In this document: positions 17,079 through 26,158 of the stretch, piece by piece
How the letters are laid out: every line of letters begins with the position of its first letter
Numbering within the stretch: the first letter of the stretch is position 1
Source of the DNA: Aliarcobacter sp.
GTDB taxonomy: Bacteria; Campylobacterota; Campylobacteria; Campylobacterales; Arcobacteraceae
Assembly: GCA_028688995.1 (NCBI GenBank)
Contig: JAQTXB010000003.1
Location: 204,000-267,999, forward strand
Direction of reading: 5' to 3'
DNA: 64,000 bases
Notes under the pieces: model-generated
The model's input: only the letters and a program-made list of their open reading frames with translations
The model's database searches: none
What the model was told of the DNA's origin: nothing
Program-made: the position numbers and the translations under genes

Positions 17079-17871
17079 TATTACATTTATATTGAAGAAA
17101 ATTATCAGAGTTTTCTAAAAATTGTTTAGGTGTAAATCCAGTAAAGAATTTGAATTCTTTAATAAAAGAAGATTGGTCATAAAAGTTGTTTTCCGTTGCA
17201 ATATTTCCAAAATCTACAATATTCTTATTGGTTTTTATAGTTTTTAATGTGTTGTAAAATCTATTTATTTTTTGAATATCTTTTGGTGTTATTCCTGTGA
17301 ACTCTTTAACTTTTCTTTGTACTTGTCTTACTGATAATCTATTTTGTAGGTAAAAATTATCTAAATTATAATTTTTTGTTAATTGATATATATTCATCAA
17401 AATAGAATCATCATTATTGATATTATTGAAGATTTTAAAGAAGTAATTATTTAGATAATTAACTGTAGTTTGGATGTTCTCTTTTATGTCATATAAAGTT
17501 TCAAGTATTGATAAATCAAAATTTAAAGATAACTCATTTATTTCATAAACTCTATCTTCTAATTGTGAAACAGGAATTCCAAATAATTTATAAAATACTC
17601 CAGGATACAAAGATATATCAATGTAGTAGGTATTTTCATCAAATTTTAGAATTTGTCTATTCATTGATGGTGGGCAAATATATATTCCACTTTTTTGTGA
17701 AGAGTTTAAATTTGAGTTATTAATTTTAAATAATAGGCATACATTATCATATGGAATAACTATTTTTTCTTGGATAGCAGTTTCATTTATTTTTTTATAG
17801 TCAACAATCCAATAGGATTTTATCCATTTTTGTAATTTTATATGTGGTTCGAAAGTTTTAAAGCTAAACAA
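17068..17871 (-). CDS. qhpR: AraC-family regulator QhpR, copy 2
   Basis: This 267-aa protein is a paralogue of QhpR1. It has a similar N-terminus (HIKLQKWIKSYWIVDY) and a strongly similar helix-turn-helix region (SVRQVQRKVKEFTGITPKDIQKINRFYN). It is divergent from the second QHNDH set. Greater divergence in the N-terminal ligand-sensing part than in the DNA-binding part suggests that the two regulators read similar sites but may respond to different amines. Confidence 0.83.
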   Translation of the reverse strand: MFSFKTFEPHIKLQKWIKSYWIVDYKKINETAIQEKIVIPYDNVCLLFKINNSNLNSSQKSGIYICPPSMNRQILKFDENTYYIDISLYPGVFYKLFGIPVSQLEDRVYEINELSLNFDLSILETLYDIKENIQTTVNYLNNYFFKIFNNINNDDSILMNIYQLTKNYNLDNFYLQNRLSVRQVQRKVKEFTGITPKDIQKINRFYNTLKTIKTNKNIVDFGNIATENNFYDQSSFIKEFKFFTGFTPKQFLENSDNFLQYKCNIFS

Positions 17872-17944
17872 TATTTAATCCTTTTTAATTAGCTGAATTC
17901 TAACATTTATTACTTAATAGAGTAATTTAAAAAAACAAAATATC

Positions 17945-17961
17945 TGTATAAAAAATATACA
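17945..17961. promoter_or_regulatory. Near-palindrome TGTATAA-AAA-ATATACA upstream of qhpA2
   Basis: A 7-3-7 inverted repeat with one mismatch, differing from the 37223-37239 site at one base. It ends 4 nt before the conserved qhp promoter element, a position suitable for an activator or repressor. Confidence 0.45.
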
Positions 17962-17965
17962 TATT

Positions 17966-17982
17966 TGTCGTTTTTTTACTAT
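17966..17982 (+). promoter_or_regulatory. Conserved qhp promoter element (qhpA2)
   Basis: The sequence is TGTCGTTTTTTTACTAT, the third copy of the 17-nt pattern. TACTAT is a possible -10. It is 84 nt upstream of the qhpA2 start codon. Confidence 0.6.
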
Positions 17983-18066
17983 ACAAAAAAAGCTTATGAA
18001 TCTATAATTCGGCAGACACTTACAAGAAATTAAATAGTGTAAGAAATTTTATATGAGGAGCAAATC

Positions 18067-19668
18067 TTGAACTATAAAAGATTATCTAAAATTGGACTTG
18101 GAGCTTTATTATCTTCATTACCATTATTCGCAATTGATGCACAAGTTGGTAAAGAGATTATAAATAGTAAATGTACTGCCTGTCACGTGGGCAATTTAGA
18201 CGATGGTTTAAGCAGAATATCTGACCAAAGAAAAACACCTGAGGGTTGGTATATGACTGTTAAAAGAATGCAAAGGGAACATGGTTTATCAATCACAAAA
18301 GACCAAGAAACAAATGTAATAAAATATTTATCTGATTATCAAGGATTAACACCTGATGAGATTAAACCTTATGCTTATACTTTGGATAAAACACCAAATG
18401 CTACAGAAGAAGGAAAAGATGATTTATTAGTTGAAATGTGTGTTAGATGTCACTCTGAATCAAGAATTGGTTTACAAAGAAGAACAGCAGTTGAATGGAA
18501 AAAATTAGTTCATTTTCATGTTGGACAATTTACATCATTTGAGATTCAAGCAAAATCTAGAGATAAAGATTGGTTAGGTGTTGCTGAAAATGAGATTGTT
18601 CCTTATTTAGCTGAAAATTTTGGAAAAGACAAAGAGAAATTTGATAAATATAAAAAATCTATAAAAGATTATAAATTACCATCAAAATGGATTACTTATG
18701 GACATACTGCTGGTAAGGGTGATTTTACTGCAACAATTACATTATTAAATAGTAGTGATGAATCATATGCTTTAATGATGGATTATAAATATGCTTCTGG
18801 TGAAGAATTGCAAGCAAGGGGAATTGCTGTTGTTTATGGTGGAACAGAAGTGAGAGGTTCATTTGTTCAAAATGGTGTTAAATATAGACAAATCTTACAT
18901 ATTGACCCTAAAACAAACACATTTGAAGGAAGAATGTTTGAATCTTTACATGATGAAAATGGAAGTATTTTAAAAGGTATTGCTAAAAATTCAAAAGAAG
19001 TTTCAATTGTTGGAATTTATCCAAGTGCTGTAAAAGCAGGAGAAAAAGCAACTATTTCTATTGTTGGAACAAATTTATCTGGTGAAGTTAAATTACCTTC
19101 AGGTTTAAAAGTTTTAAAAACAGTTAAACATACAGAAAATGAAATTGTTCTTGATGTTGAAGCAAATACAAAAGCTAAATCATTATTAGGAAATATCCAA
19201 GTTGGAAGCAAAGTATTCAAAAATAGCTTGGCTGTATATGATAAAGTTGATTATTTAACAGTAATGCCAGAGTATGGAACAGCTAGAATTGGTGGAGATG
19301 ATGGTAAAGATAAAATTCTAAAACAATACACAACATTTGAAGCAATTGGATTTACAAATGGTAAAGATGGTAAAAAAGGTACAGCTGATGATATTAATTT
19401 AGGTGTTTTACCTGTTAAATGGAGCCTTGAAGCATTTGATGAAGTAGCACATGAAGAAAAAGATTTAGATTATGCTGGTGTAATTGATGCAAATACTGGA
19501 AAATTCACTCCAAGTATATCTGGACCAAATACACAAAGAAAATTAATGACTAATAATGCTGGAAATTTAAGTGCAGTTGCAACATATAAAGATGGAAAAG
19601 AAGAATTAAGTGAAAAAGCTCATTTAATGGTTACTGTTCCAAAATATGTGAATCCACCAATTAACTAA
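18067..19668 (+). CDS. qhpA: Quinohemoprotein amine dehydrogenase alpha subunit, copy 2
   Basis: This diheme alpha subunit is 533 aa like copy 1. It has a signal peptide (about 1-22) and heme motifs CTACH (36-40) and CVRCH (125-129). It is colinear with copy 1 over its full length but diverged in many positions, including the EWKKLVHFHVGQF region. TTG start at 18067 lies 6 nt after GAGGAG. It opens the second A-D-C-B set. Both copies look intact, so two isoenzymes are likely. Confidence 0.95.
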   Translation: MNYKRLSKIGLGALLSSLPLFAIDAQVGKEIINSKCTACHVGNLDDGLSRISDQRKTPEGWYMTVKRMQREHGLSITKDQETNVIKYLSDYQGLTPDEIKPYAYTLDKTPNATEEGKDDLLVEMCVRCHSESRIGLQRRTAVEWKKLVHFHVGQFTSFEIQAKSRDKDWLGVAENEIVPYLAENFGKDKEKFDKYKKSIKDYKLPSKWITYGHTAGKGDFTATITLLNSSDESYALMMDYKYASGEELQARGIAVVYGGTEVRGSFVQNGVKYRQILHIDPKTNTFEGRMFESLHDENGSILKGIAKNSKEVSIVGIYPSAVKAGEKATISIVGTNLSGEVKLPSGLKVLKTVKHTENEIVLDVEANTKAKSLLGNIQVGSKVFKNSLAVYDKVDYLTVMPEYGTARIGGDDGKDKILKQYTTFEAIGFTNGKDGKKGTADDINLGVLPVKWSLEAFDEVAHEEKDLDYAGVIDANTGKFTPSISGPNTQRKLMTNNAGNLSAVATYKDGKEELSEKAHLMVTVPKYVNPPIN

Positions 19669-19677
19669 GAGTTTATT

Positions 19678-21051
19678 ATGAGTATTAATAATTATAGTTT
19701 AATAAAAACTAATTATCACATTTTAAATGTTGATTCAAAAGAGTTCTTATTTCATATTCCAACTTCTTCAGTATTTGAACTTTCACCTGAGAGTTCAAAG
19801 CTGTTGAAACAAATAGAAAATAATGAAGAGATTTTTAAATATGACCAAGAAATAGTGGAAGAGTTTAAAGAGTTAAATATTTTAGGTGGAAAGTTTTTTG
19901 CAAAAGCCGAAGATACAAAAATCGAAAAATTTCCTGCAAAAGCTTTGATTTTAAATGTAACATCTGGATGTAATCTTAGTTGTACATATTGCTATAAAGC
20001 AGATTTAACTTCTTTAAAAAATGGTGGACAAATGACATTTGAAATAGCAAAAAGTGCTATTGATATGTTTTACAAAGAATCACCACATTTAAAAGAGTAT
20101 TCAATTACTTTTTTTGGTGGAGAACCAATTAGTAATTTACCTTTAATAAAAGAGATTATTACCTATGCAAATGAGTTCTTTGGAAGTAAAGATTTAAAAA
20201 TTGGTTATTCAATGACAACAAATGCAACACTATTAACTGAAGAGATAATTCACTATTTACATGATAGTAGAGTTGATTTAACAGTGAGTATTGATGGACC
20301 AGAAGCTTTACATAATAAAACAAGAGTTTATGAAAATGGTAAGGGAAGTTACGAAAAAGTTGTTAAAAATGTAGCTAAATTACTCTCAATTTATAAAAAT
20401 AGAACAGTAGGAGCAAGGGTTACACTTACAAAAGGTGTAACAGATATTCAAGCAATTTGGAACCATTTAAGATATGACTTGAATTTTAAAGAAGTAGGTT
20501 TTGCACCTGTAACTTCAGGTGATAGTGATTTTTATAACTTATCAGATAATGATTTAGCAAAGGTTTTTTCTGGATTTAAAGAACTAGGTGAAGATTATAT
20601 AAATGAGGCTATAAAAGGTAATTTTAATGGTTTTTCAAATTTACATAGAACTGTAATTGATATTCACGAAGGAAGAAAGAAAAAACTACCTTGTGGAGCA
20701 GGAGTTGGACTTTTATCTGTTTCATATAAAGGTGATATAGATTTATGTCATAGATTTACAGGTTCAGATTATCCATCATTTGGAAATATAGAAAAAGGCC
20801 TTGATAAATTAGCTTTAGGTACTTTTTTAGAAAAAAGAGCAAATGAAAAAGATACAAATTGTCAAACATGTAGAATTAGAAATTTATGTGCTGGTGGTTG
20901 TTATCATGAAAGTTATATAAAGTATGGAACACCAGAAAAATCAGTATTGCACTATTGTGATGATATGAGAAATTGGATTGATTTTGCAGTAGAAGCATAT
21001 ATTAGAATTCAAGCAGGAAATCCAGAATTCTTTACAAAATATTTTAAATAA
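19678..21051 (+). CDS. qhpD: Radical SAM thioether-forming maturase QhpD, copy 2
   Basis: 457 aa. The radical SAM motif is CNLSCTYC (Cys98, 102, 105) and the C-terminal SPASM-type cysteines are CQTCRIRNLCAGGC. It is closely similar to QhpD1 apart from the first about 80 residues and the segment around residues 275-300. Those variable segments may adapt it to its own QhpC, while the catalytic core is held similar, in part by an exact 141-bp shared tract (20625-20765). It follows qhpA2 by 9 nt and precedes qhpC2 by 10 nt. Confidence 0.95.
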   Translation: MSINNYSLIKTNYHILNVDSKEFLFHIPTSSVFELSPESSKLLKQIENNEEIFKYDQEIVEEFKELNILGGKFFAKAEDTKIEKFPAKALILNVTSGCNLSCTYCYKADLTSLKNGGQMTFEIAKSAIDMFYKESPHLKEYSITFFGGEPISNLPLIKEIITYANEFFGSKDLKIGYSMTTNATLLTEEIIHYLHDSRVDLTVSIDGPEALHNKTRVYENGKGSYEKVVKNVAKLLSIYKNRTVGARVTLTKGVTDIQAIWNHLRYDLNFKEVGFAPVTSGDSDFYNLSDNDLAKVFSGFKELGEDYINEAIKGNFNGFSNLHRTVIDIHEGRKKKLPCGAGVGLLSVSYKGDIDLCHRFTGSDYPSFGNIEKGLDKLALGTFLEKRANEKDTNCQTCRIRNLCAGGCYHESYIKYGTPEKSVLHYCDDMRNWIDFAVEAYIRIQAGNPEFFTKYFK

Positions 21052-21061
21052 AGGAATAAAA

Positions 21062-21382
21062 ATGAAACATTTAAAACCAATAACACCAAAAGCAAAACTT
21101 TTTGATGATGCCGTAAAAGAGGGAACTACCGATGAAGTTATTGCAATGTCAAGTATAGTTGGTTGCGTAACTACATTTGACCCAGGATGGGAAGTTGATA
21201 GTGATGGAGGACTTGCAAGTTTATGTCAACCATTAGAAGCAGATTTATATGGTTGTTCAGACCCTTGCTGGTGGCCAACTCAAGTTCCTGACACATCATC
21301 TAGTTATAAAAAATGGGCTGATAAAGCGCCATCTAGTAAAGATGATTGGCGAGAACTAGAAAATGTATATCCAAAAATATAA
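21062..21382 (+). CDS. qhpC: QHNDH gamma subunit (CTQ-bearing), copy 2
   Basis: This 106-aa precursor has a 28-residue leader (ending VIA) and mature start MSSIVGC. In mature numbering Cys7/Glu16, Cys27/Asp33, Cys41/Asp49 and Cys37/Trp43 are all present, so three thioether bridges and the cysteine tryptophylquinone can form. The core LEADLYGCSDPCWWPTQVPD differs only slightly from copy 1. The single ATG here supports the second ATG as the start of copy 1. Weak ribosome-binding site AAGGAA. Confidence 0.97.
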   Translation: MKHLKPITPKAKLFDDAVKEGTTDEVIAMSSIVGCVTTFDPGWEVDSDGGLASLCQPLEADLYGCSDPCWWPTQVPDTSSSYKKWADKAPSSKDDWRELENVYPKI

Positions 21383-21396
21383 GTAAAGGTTAAAAT

Positions 21397-22524
21397 ATGT
21401 TAAATAAAAAAATAATAAAAAATAGTTTAGGATTATTGACTTTTTCATTAGTATTATCGTCATCTATTACTACAAATCTAAATGCTGCTAATGTGAAATT
21501 AGAGTCAGACCATGATTATTTAGTTGCGGAAACAAGACCTAATAATATAGTTTTAGTTGATTTGAAATCTAATAAAGTAATTAATGAATGTAAAACAGAT
21601 GAAAGCTTTTCTCCTGGTGGAATAGTTTTATCACCTGATTATAAAATTGCTTATGTTTTGGGGGGATACGGGGAAGAGATTGGTGGATATGAAGTTGAAA
21701 CTTGTAAAAAAGTTTTCCATACTTCTTTAACACAAGGAAATGTAAGAGCTAAATCACTATCTGGAATTGCAGTTAATGAAGATGGAAAACAAGTATATGC
21801 TATTTATAATAGAACAGAAATGGGAAATGATACATATACAGTTCTTGATTCTATGTTTTCAGTTTATAATGTAGCAGATGGATTAGATGCAAAAGCTGTA
21901 AAAAGCTTTAAAATTCCAAGACAAATGACAATGATTTCAACAGCAACTGATGGAACTGTTTTTGGAGCAGGAAGCCATTTATATGAGATAAATCCAAAAA
22001 CAGGTGATATTAAAATTGCTAAAAAAATGAGAGACTGGGGGAAAGAAGGATATAGCAATCCTGATTCATCAGCTACATATTTAATTGGTCAACAACAAGG
22101 TGAATTAACAGCTTTATATACAACTGAGAAAAAAGATGAAACTAAGCCAGAAGAAGAGCCTATTCTTTATTGGGGGATTACAAGTGTAGATTTAAAAACT
22201 AAAGCTATAACTCAAGTTGAATTTACAGAGTATGAAACTTTAATGTTTACCGCAATTAGAAGTCCAAAAGACCCAAATATTTTGTATGGTACATTAAATG
22301 ACTTAACTAAGTTTGATATTAAAGAGCAAAAAGTTTTAAAAAGAGTTTTAAATGATCATACATATTATAGTGTTGTTCCATCAGCTGATGGTGAGAAATT
22401 ATATCTTGGTGGTTGTTTAAATGATATCGCAATTTATGATGCAAATACATTAGAAAAATTAGGAAAAATTTATCTAAGTGGTGATATGGGTTCTGCTGCA
22501 CTTCAAGTATTTCACACAAAATAG
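21397..22524 (+). CDS. qhpB: QHNDH beta subunit, copy 2
   Basis: This 375-aa beta-propeller subunit has a Sec signal peptide (about residues 1-30, ending LNAA). Propeller repeat motifs include LSPDYKIAYVLGG, VNEDGKQVYAIY and PSADGEKLYLGG. It is colinear with copy 1 and differs most in the loop near residue 235-255 (KKDETKPEEEP), which might alter the substrate channel. Its stop overlaps the qhpF GTG start by one base, tying the second structural set to the maturation genes. Confidence 0.93.
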   Translation: MLNKKIIKNSLGLLTFSLVLSSSITTNLNAANVKLESDHDYLVAETRPNNIVLVDLKSNKVINECKTDESFSPGGIVLSPDYKIAYVLGGYGEEIGGYEVETCKKVFHTSLTQGNVRAKSLSGIAVNEDGKQVYAIYNRTEMGNDTYTVLDSMFSVYNVADGLDAKAVKSFKIPRQMTMISTATDGTVFGAGSHLYEINPKTGDIKIAKKMRDWGKEGYSNPDSSATYLIGQQQGELTALYTTEKKDETKPEEEPILYWGITSVDLKTKAITQVEFTEYETLMFTAIRSPKDPNILYGTLNDLTKFDIKEQKVLKRVLNDHTYYSVVPSADGEKLYLGGCLNDIAIYDANTLEKLGKIYLSGDMGSAALQVFHTK

Positions 22525-24176
22525 TGACTAAAAACAAAATGTTTAAAAATACAATTTATCCTCTCTTAAAAGAAAATAAGAGAGGATTTTTTATCATCTT
22601 TTTCTTTTCAATTATTGTTTCTTTAGGTGGAGCATTACAACCATATATTATGCAACATATAATTGATAATGCAATTTTAATTTCAGATGTAAATCAACTT
22701 TTTATTTTAGTTGCAATTTCATTTTTCCTAACAATTTTTATAATGATAATAAGTAGTGTAAATGAGATATATTACACTTCAAACTCTATGAATATTTTAT
22801 TTGAGTTTAGAAAAAGAGTATTTAATAAACTATTTTTACATAATAAAAGTTTTATGACGCGATACCATTCAGCTGATTTAATGTCTAGAGTTCAAGGTGA
22901 TATTAGTGAACTTCAAAGATTTTATACTGATTCATTGTTTGCAATATTTTCAACTATCATTAGTCTTGTATTTATCTCATTTATTATCTACTCATATAAT
23001 ATAAAACTAATGATACTTATTTTAATTTTTTTACCAATAGAGTTTTTTTGTCTAAAACCTCTTTATCCATATATGCACGATAGTACAAAAAATATGAGAG
23101 AAAGCACTTCAAATATTGGTAAATTTTTTATTGAGAGTTTTAGATATATTTTAGTTCTAAAAAATCTTGGTGCAAAACAAATGACAATTTCAAAACTTGA
23201 TGTTATTCAAGAAGATTATAAAAAAGTTGTTATCAAAAATAAAAAATTAAATCTAATTTTTACACAAGTTCCTGCACTTATTTCCTTACTTGGAAAAACA
23301 ATAATCATCTCTTATGGAGGATATTTAACAATTACAAATGAGTTAAAACTTGGTGAATTAATGGCTTTTTTAACATATTTTGGAATGATTTTAGCTCCTG
23401 TTCATACAATCTTAGGAGTTATAAATAATCTTCCAAAAGTAAAAGTAAGCCTAAATAGAGTCCTAGAAATATTACCAAAAGATGAAAAAATAGAGATATT
23501 AAAAACTATTAATTATGATATTAGTGTAAAAGATTTGAGTTTTTCATATGGCAATAATCAAATTTTTAACAAATTAAATTTAAAGATAAAACAGAATAGT
23601 AAAATTGCAATTATAGGAAAAAATGGAGTAGGAAAAAGCACCTTTGGAGATTTACTTTGTGGTTTACAAAGTGCTCAAAGTGGAACTATATTTTTAGGAA
23701 ATGAACAAATAGGAAAAAATGATTATTCGAATTTCTCAAACTATATTGTAAAACTCGAGCAAACGCCAATAATTTTTGATGATACATTAAGAGGAAATCT
23801 ACTTTTAGCAAAAATAGATGCTACTGATGAAGAACTTATAAGTGCTTTGAAACTAACTGGTATGAACTCTTGGTTTGAAAATCTAAAAGATGGACTAAAT
23901 ACAAATATCTATGAATCAGGGGATAACATCTCAGGTGGTCAAAAACAAAGAATTGCACTATCAAGAATAATTTTACTAAAACCAAAGGTGATAATACTTG
24001 ATGAATTTACCTCTTCAATAGATGAAAAAGATACTCTTTGGTTTTATGAAAATATCGCAAAACTTTTTCCAAATTCAACTATTATTGCTATTACTCATCA
24101 TCTTAATATGTTAAATAATTTTGAAAAAGTTTATTTATTAGAGAATCAAAATCTAAGGGAGTATCAAAATGCCTAA
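22524..24176 (+). CDS. qhpF: ABC transporter QhpF
   Basis: This 550-aa half-transporter fuses an ABC exporter membrane domain (six hydrophobic helices, residues about 20-310) to an ATPase. The ATPase has Walker A GKNGVGKS near residue 365, signature SGGQKQRIALSR and Walker B VIILDEFT. In qhp operons QhpF is required for enzyme biogenesis and is thought to move the cross-linked QhpC across the inner membrane. Only one copy is present for two QhpC substrates. The start is GTG at 22524; an in-frame ATG at 22539 is an alternative, and neither has a clear ribosome-binding site. Confidence 0.92.
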   Translation: MTKNKMFKNTIYPLLKENKRGFFIIFFFSIIVSLGGALQPYIMQHIIDNAILISDVNQLFILVAISFFLTIFIMIISSVNEIYYTSNSMNILFEFRKRVFNKLFLHNKSFMTRYHSADLMSRVQGDISELQRFYTDSLFAIFSTIISLVFISFIIYSYNIKLMILILIFLPIEFFCLKPLYPYMHDSTKNMRESTSNIGKFFIESFRYILVLKNLGAKQMTISKLDVIQEDYKKVVIKNKKLNLIFTQVPALISLLGKTIIISYGGYLTITNELKLGELMAFLTYFGMILAPVHTILGVINNLPKVKVSLNRVLEILPKDEKIEILKTINYDISVKDLSFSYGNNQIFNKLNLKIKQNSKIAIIGKNGVGKSTFGDLLCGLQSAQSGTIFLGNEQIGKNDYSNFSNYIVKLEQTPIIFDDTLRGNLLLAKIDATDEELISALKLTGMNSWFENLKDGLNTNIYESGDNISGGQKQRIALSRIILLKPKVIILDEFTSSIDEKDTLWFYENIAKLFPNSTIIAITHHLNMLNNFEKVYLLENQNLREYQNA

Positions 24177-24810
24177 AGATATTTTTGTAGCTTTAATAGA
24201 TAGTGGTTGCACTTTTAAAACCCATGAAAAGCTTGCAATAAAAGTTGAGAATAATAAAATTATTACAACAACTCAAAATGAAATTAAATACAAACATGGA
24301 GATGTTATTGGACAAATAATATCTTCTAATGAAAATATAAAACTATATGATATTCAAGTATTTGATGAAAATCTAAGAACAACTCCTTCACATATTATTG
24401 GAGCTTTAACTTATCTTTTAGATAAAAAAGTAGATGTAATAAATATGAGTTTAGGACTTAAAACAAACTATAAAGAGATAGAAGATATATGTAAAAAACT
24501 AAGTTCAAAAGGAGTTACAATAATTTCATCTTTCCCAAGAAGTGGAGCTGATTTTGTATTTCCAGCATCTTATGATGAGGTAATTAGTGTAACTTCTGAT
24601 GGAAAGTGCCAAGAGAATGAAATTAGTTGTATAGATTTAGAGAAATCACTTTTTGGTGCAAATCCATTTTCAAAGGTTGAGGGTGTTGGAGGTTCTAGTG
24701 TTGCTGTTGCAAAATTCACAAAATATTTTTGTGAACAGTTACAAAAAGAATTAAATAAAGAAGAAATTTTAACTGAAATAAAAAGAGGTTGTAACAATGA
24801 ATCAAAATAA
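24169..24810 (+). CDS. qhpE: Subtilisin-like leader protease QhpE
   Basis: This short 213-aa S8-family protease has no signal peptide, so it acts in the cytoplasm. The catalytic triad is visible as Asp11 (VALIDSG), His43 (HGDVIG) and Ser at about 177 (GGSSVAVA). In Paracoccus the enzyme removes the 28-residue leader of QhpC after thioether formation. It is much smaller than secreted subtilisins, as known for QhpE. It overlaps qhpF by 8 nt and qhpG by 14 nt. One copy must process both QhpC proteins. Confidence 0.92.
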   Translation: MPKDIFVALIDSGCTFKTHEKLAIKVENNKIITTTQNEIKYKHGDVIGQIISSNENIKLYDIQVFDENLRTTPSHIIGALTYLLDKKVDVINMSLGLKTNYKEIEDICKKLSSKGVTIISSFPRSGADFVFPASYDEVISVTSDGKCQENEISCIDLEKSLFGANPFSKVEGVGGSSVAVAKFTKYFCEQLQKELNKEEILTEIKRGCNNESK

Positions 24811-26122
24811 AACAATAGTAGTTTTAGGAGCTGGAATTGCTGGAGTTACAACAGCAATTGGTCTTAAAAAACTTGGATTTAATGTAAAGATTTTTTATAA
24901 ACCAAGACCATTTATATCATATGAGGGATTTAGTGAAAAAACAAAAGATGGATTAATCTCTAGTTCTTGCATAAGAGCATCACAACTAATAACAGAACAA
25001 TCTATGCGAAATTCAAATTGGGCTAATAATTCAAAAAATGTAAATTATGAGTATGTAGTTTGCAGAGCTAATTTAGATGAAGCTTTACTTGAAGATGCAA
25101 AAGATAATGGAATTGAACTAATAGAAGCAAGAGTAATTGGTTCGATTGATTATAGTGAAGAAAAACCAAAAGTTATTTATAAAATAGATGAAGATAAATT
25201 ACAAGTTTATGCTGATTTTGTAGTTGATGCAAGAGGAAGATTTACTCCTTTTAAAGATGAATATATAAATGGTCCAAAAAGTTTTTCTCTTCTTCAAGAG
25301 TTAGAGATGGATAGTTTTTCACAAAATAGAACTTCAATTGATTCAACAATAGATGGTTGGATTTGGCAAGCTTATGTGGGGAATAAAAAAGGTTATATTC
25401 AATTTACTTGTGATGAAGAGTTAGCAGTAAAAATAAATGATTTCGATGAATTATTAGAAATTTTGAAAGAACAAAAGGCAGATTTTTGGAGTTTACAAAA
25501 TGCCAAACCAGTTGGAAAAATTGTAAAAAGAGACTCATACAGTAAAATCCACAAAGAGATAATCAACACTAAAATGATTTTAATAGGAGATAGTGCTTCA
25601 AGTGTTGATCCACTTTCCGGAAATGGAGCTTTTCAAGCAATGAGTATGTCAAGTATTGCACCTTATGTAATTAATACAATTATAAATAAAAATGAGATTG
25701 AACAAAAAGTAGCTATAAATTTCTATAAAAGTAGGGTGCAATTTATTTTTGATAAATTTTCAAAAGTTGGTAAAGAGTTTTATTTATTAGAAAAAAGATA
25801 CACAAGTGATTTTTGGCAAAAAAGACAAAGTTGGCCAAATGAAAAAATAAGTGATGTAGAAAATTTGCCAAGAATAGAAGAAAAAGCGATAGTTAATGAA
25901 CAATATGTATTGGCACAAGATGTGGTTGTTACAAAAAATAATCCGATGGGTGTTTGGTGTTATGGAAAAATAGAAGTTGTAGAATTAGCAAAATATTGTA
26001 TTGAAAATAAACTAGAAAAATCATTGGATTATTTTGATGAGTTTTGCAAGAAAAATGATGTTTCTATGGGATTATATAACTCTTTAAAAAGATGGTGTAT
26101 AGAGCAGGAGATTTTGAACTAA
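24797..26122 (+). CDS. qhpG: FAD-dependent monooxygenase QhpG
   Basis: The protein is 441 aa. The N-terminal dinucleotide-binding motif is VVLGAGIAGVTTA and the second FAD motif is LIGDSASSVDPLSGNGAF, both typical of group A flavin hydroxylases. QhpG hydroxylates the Trp of the thioether-bridged QhpC that becomes cysteine tryptophylquinone. It is the last gene of the qhp cluster and is followed by a strong hairpin. It resembles tryptophan halogenases and other flavin monooxygenases at motif level, but the neighbourhood settles the assignment. Confidence 0.93.
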   Translation: MNQNKTIVVLGAGIAGVTTAIGLKKLGFNVKIFYKPRPFISYEGFSEKTKDGLISSSCIRASQLITEQSMRNSNWANNSKNVNYEYVVCRANLDEALLEDAKDNGIELIEARVIGSIDYSEEKPKVIYKIDEDKLQVYADFVVDARGRFTPFKDEYINGPKSFSLLQELEMDSFSQNRTSIDSTIDGWIWQAYVGNKKGYIQFTCDEELAVKINDFDELLEILKEQKADFWSLQNAKPVGKIVKRDSYSKIHKEIINTKMILIGDSASSVDPLSGNGAFQAMSMSSIAPYVINTIINKNEIEQKVAINFYKSRVQFIFDKFSKVGKEFYLLEKRYTSDFWQKRQSWPNEKISDVENLPRIEEKAIVNEQYVLAQDVVVTKNNPMGVWCYGKIEVVELAKYCIENKLEKSLDYFDEFCKKNDVSMGLYNSLKRWCIEQEILN

Positions 26123-26124
26123 AA

Positions 26125-26151
26125 CTTCTGCATATAAAATATATGCAGAAG
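26125..26151. terminator. Bidirectional terminator between qhpG and the GGDEF gene
   Basis: Perfect 12-bp inverted repeat (26125-26136 / 26140-26151) with a 3-nt loop between two convergent genes, starting 2 nt after the qhpG stop. There is no strong T-run on either side. Confidence 0.6.
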
Positions 26152-26158
26152 AGAGATT

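Noticed and set aside
24169..24810. QhpE as a truncated or decayed subtilisin
   Set aside because: The short length is normal for QhpE and the Asp, His and Ser catalytic residues are all in place.
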